Shown here one piece after another: positions 61,201-64,000 of a stretch of 64,000 bases of DNA. The DNA comes from Paraspadella gotoi (lineage: Eukaryota; Chaetognatha): the NCBI GenBank assembly GCA_051294375.1, contig CM119263.1, forward strand, positions 30,443,376 to 30,507,375, written 5' to 3'. The first letter of the stretch is position 1; each line of letters opens with the position of its first letter. The notes under the pieces were generated by a model, which was given only the letters and a program-made list of their open reading frames with translations, was not told where the DNA came from and made no database searches. The position numbers were made by a program, and so were the translations under genes.

Positions 61201-62505
61201 GTAACCCTACTATGTTTTACTATGTAGTCGGGCAATGCATAAGTTCACCCCACCTATAAGCATTAGAGTGGAGCACTCAAGAACAAAAAAAATATTTTAA
61301 TGATCGAACAAGGATATTTAGATGTGAGGATAGTATGATTAACTAGTACAAAAAATATTTTGTTCATATTGTCTCGGGAACAGAATAGTAAAATATAATA
61401 TATTTGTAGTAATATTCTTATAAAATAGTAAATTTTAAAAATAATTTTTTTTAAACTTTTATTAAAGATTCAGATTTTTTATAAAAAGTCGAATCAAAAA
61501 TATAAAACATGTTATAAAAAATTCTGTCATCTTCAGCATTTAAAACGGGGAAAAAAGGTAAAAATTTATTACTTTTTTACTCTTTGTAGTAGAAACTTAT
61601 ATATATTAAAACGTTTTAATCATTTTTTGCGGTCTAAACATTAAAATATCATATAACATATTTTATAAAAATTTCTTAATTTTTTATGGCGAATCCGAAA
61701 ACCGCCTTGGGGGCCCAGAAAACCCCTAAGCCTGGTTCTAAGCCCAAGACCCGTTCCATGGCTGCAAGAGGGGGTTAAAGAAGTTGCGGATAGCACTCTT
61801 CAGTCCACTTAGAACCTTATTTCCAACTATAATTTTAAGATTTTGTATGTATGCGTTTTTGAATGGTCGATTTTTCTTAGCGGCGGGTTACAAATTGTCA
61901 CCATTTATTTTTGAATTTCCTCTTTTCACAATCTTTACGTCCAGTTAAAAAAAAGTATCTGAAAAGCTATTGATAAAAAAAACTAATCAATCAAGAGTAG
62001 TCTAAAACTTTAAAGTAGATAAGTTAGCTTTTCTCTTATCATGATTCGAACTAGCGTTAATTAATGAAACACTATCTCGAAACAATTATTTCTTTTTTAA
62101 TTCTATTTGATTTCTATCATCATAAAAAAATGTTCATATTATTAAAGAAAATCCAACTATCAGGGCTCCTGGCCGTATGTAATAGTACTCATAATCTATA
62201 ATTTCTTCTACAAAAAAAATAAGTGGTTTATTCACACGTTATTTTATAACATTTAACAATTCACATCACAATTCACAATAATAAAACTGACGGAAACTAT
62301 TTTCATTTATAACAGCGAAATGTTAAAAAAAAAAACTCGAAAATTTAGTCATATTTTCGAATCGGAATTCGATCGTCTAAGGTCAATCAACGAATAAATA
62401 TATAATAATTATTAAGGTGTCATATGAATAACTAAGTTGTCTTATTTTGATTCAATTTTCGAATGGACATTCGACCACTTTTTCTGGTTACTTCAAAATC
62501 AAAAA

Positions 62506-62697
62506 CTATTTTGCGGAAAAGGATGGATTATTTTTGTATTTCGATCTCGGGGTCAAATCGATTGTTGGTTCGAACTGGTCGCTCTCTTCAAAATCTTCCA
62601 AAGATAATTCCTTCTTATGGATAAATCGGTTGAATCCGCGTCCCAAAGACGCCGGTTTTTTTCGCGTGGCCTCCCGATCGGTCATCTTCGCTTCTGA
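62506..62697 (-). CDS. Short orphan ORF or terminal exon, 59 residues from ATG
   Basis: Minus-strand frame MTDREATRKKPASLGRGFNR to a TAG at 62508-62506, with GC content and codon use like real exons of the window and unlike the surrounding AT-rich DNA. A plausible acceptor TATATCCCCCGACCCTCAG sits just upstream (exon start about 62697). It may therefore be the last exon of a minus-strand gene whose other exons lie beyond the window, or a small gene. It is polar with an acidic middle (ELSLEDFEESDQFEP) and has no recognised domain. Confidence 0.4.
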   Translation of the reverse strand, partial: SEAKMTDREATRKKPASLGRGFNRFIHKKELSLEDFEESDQFEPTIDLTPRSKYKNNPSFSAK

Positions 62698-62939
62698 GGG
62701 TCGGGGGATATAAATTAGATAAAAATTATATTGCTAAAGGTAAGAATGCAAAATGGACTAGGAAATTGGTACGACCAATACGGTTCAGCTCTAATGGGAG
62801 TAACTTCAAGTGCTTACAGCACAAAAACGGTTTATGATAGAGAGAAAAAGGGATTATATTTGAAAACTAGGTTAAATTCTCTTTTGATCGATATCCAAAA
62901 CGTCTGAAAAATCCAACATCAAATACTGTAATTAAAGCT

Positions 62940-63420
62940 TTTTAGTCGGATCTGCTTTCACAGATCCCGACTCTATAATTCACTTTGTCGGTCCGCCCCC
63001 TCAATCTTGTCGGGTATTCACTTATATCATGTCAGAACATCGAATTATGATAAATTATGCAAAAAAACACAAAAAAACGTTGTCTGCCTGTCTGTCCGTC
63101 CGTCCGTCCGTCCCACCTTAGCAAAAAACACCAATTACTCGTGATAGGATGAATGGATTGGAATGAAATTTTGTGTGTGGGTAGGGAAGTGTGTGATTGA
63201 GCTGGATATGAAGTTTCGATGGAATCGTCCGAGTGGAAATGAATTTAAATGGAAAAAACAAAAAAATATATTTCACTATTTGAACACCAATTACTTATAA
63301 GTGTATAGAGCTATTGACTTGTATTTGTATTTGGGTAGAAAAGTGTGTGATTAAACTGGAAATCAAGTTTCGATGGAATCGTTTGAGTGGAAATGATTTT
63401 AAATGGAAAAAAAAACCTGT
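62940..63420. repeat. Dispersed repeat with (TGTC/CGTC)n and two internal units
   Basis: A CTGTCTGTCCGTCCGTCC run (about 63087-63110) is followed by two related ~75-base units at 63184-63262 and 63340-63413. Both contain AAGTGTGTGATT, AAGTTTCGATGGAATCGT and GAGTGGAAATGA. The CACCAATTACT block recurs before each unit. The family is unknown. Confidence 0.7.
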
Positions 63421-63459
63421 TACACTAATTGATTATGTTTCTTTTTATTTTAAATTTAA

Positions 63460-63612
63460 ATGCAAGATGTATTAATTAATCAAATAATTAATCAGTTAAT
63501 GAATTAGTCAATTAATAAGTCAATTAATCTCAAAAAAAATTTCGGATCAAATTAATTAATTAATTGCCTAATTAATTAATTAACTTGAATAAATAAATTA
63601 TTAATTAATTAC
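63460..63612. repeat. (TTAA/ATTAATTA)-rich low-complexity tract
   Basis: Alternating AATTAATTAATCAA-type sequence, strongly self-complementary. It is simple-sequence DNA with no other signal. Confidence 0.8.
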
Positions 63613-63761
63613 GATATTGTTTTCTCAAACTTGTTGTATTACATGTCAAAATTCTTCGCGCTGCTTCCTGACAAAATTTGGGAAAATTTTTCTAAAAATC
63701 AAGATGAAGGATGGCCGCGCAGTTTTTCTGACTCCAATCTCCCTGATTAATGAAAATGTAG

Positions 63762-63915
63762 GATAGAGAAGCAAATGTCCCACGCATCCCCTCTAGAACT
63801 GTCGACTTTCTGACAGCAACAATAGTGATAGAAATAACAGCATTCCTAACGGGCACGGTCGGAGAAGCATATGCCGCTTTCTCTGATCCTTTGGAGAAGG
63901 ACATGGTTGCCGAAG
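63762..63915 (+). CDS. Candidate internal exon of an unidentified gene at the right edge
   Basis: Open stretch between a possible acceptor (AAAATGTAG) and a good donor (GCCGAAG|GTAAAT). It reads REANVPRIPSRTVDFLTATI and on to EAYAAFSDPLEKDMVAEG, with a hydrophobic middle (TATIVIEITAFLTGTVG) that could be a membrane segment. Composition is richer in G and C than the surroundings. I do not recognise the family. An antisense open frame over the same bases is the alternative. Partial at best. Confidence 0.35.
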
Positions 63916-64000
63916 GTAAATCTTTTTAATTGATTGTATTTTTATTACAATTTTTTACAATTGTATCAATTTTTTTAAATTTTTTTAATTACCCGATTAC

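Larger units (their letters stand above)
56658..62505. other. AT-rich intergenic region upstream of SLC15
   Basis: 5.8 kb with many A/T runs and only short low-complexity frames. Contains the minisatellite at 57282, related repeats at 57820 and 58500, a LINE 3' fragment at 58277 and a small inverted-repeat element at 61029. A 30-codon frame at 61687-61779 starts MANPKTALGAQKTPKPGSKP but has nothing else to support it. No gene was recognised. Confidence 0.6.

Noticed and set aside
61687-61779. 30-codon frame MANPKTALGAQKTPKPGSKP
   Set aside because: Too short, no splice signals or domain, isolated in AT-rich DNA.

Overview
The window comes from an invertebrate animal nuclear genome. The genes are split by many short, mostly GT-AG introns. 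Coding exons are GC-rich and favour C-ending codons, while intergenic DNA is AT-rich and repeat-laden. The GSK3, RACK1 and EXO1 proteins are highly conserved metazoan orthologues. The GSK3 and RACK1 wording looks protostome, perhaps arthropod-like, but I cannot fix the phylum from sequence alone.

Gene layout from left to right: the 3' part of FOXRED1 (+, 1-3286); an RGS12/RGS14-type regulator with PDZ, RGS, Ras-binding-like and GoLoco modules (+, 4238-9851); the tRNA-splicing endonuclease catalytic subunit TSEN2 (+, 11049-12945); a membrane-anchored HxxxD-type acyltransferase (+, 13030-14911); glycogen synthase kinase 3 (+, 15569-18595, 10 exons); a large lysine/glutamate-rich zinc-finger protein (+, 22177-26814); RACK1 (+, 27114-29475); exonuclease EXO1 (+, 30002-34970); and, convergent to it, a proton-coupled oligopeptide transporter of the SLC15/POT family (-, 35381-56657). 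From 56.7 to 62.5 kb I see only AT-rich, repeat-bearing DNA. Two weak orphan exons or ORFs lie near the right edge. The genes are ordinary housekeeping or signalling genes with no evident operon-like linkage; exon junction phases were checked and agree in every gene except the last junction of SLC15.

Mobile and repetitive DNA is rich. There is a 2.4-kb element with long inverted terminal repeats inside a FOXRED1 intron (DIRS-like or foldback). Two SINE-like families are each present in four copies, with tRNA-like promoter boxes best seen in family A, and a further dispersed repeat family has two copies. A decayed LINE (endonuclease plus reverse transcriptase), a 2.1-kb gag-only LTR element with primer-binding site, and a LINE ORF1-like fragment sit inside SLC15. 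A small element with perfect 18-bp terminal inverted repeats encloses degenerate telomere-like CCCTAA sequence.

The most striking large-scale structure is a near-perfect palindrome of two ~7.3-kb arms around an 83-bp spacer (39912-54688), ending directly at a 25-N gap. The right arm is an inverted copy of the left, including one coding exon of SLC15, but is peppered with one-base indels even in that exon. This looks more like an unpolished fold-back long read used in gap filling than like biology, though a real inverted duplication is not excluded. I found no convincing new multi-gene system; the unusual items are listed as findings.
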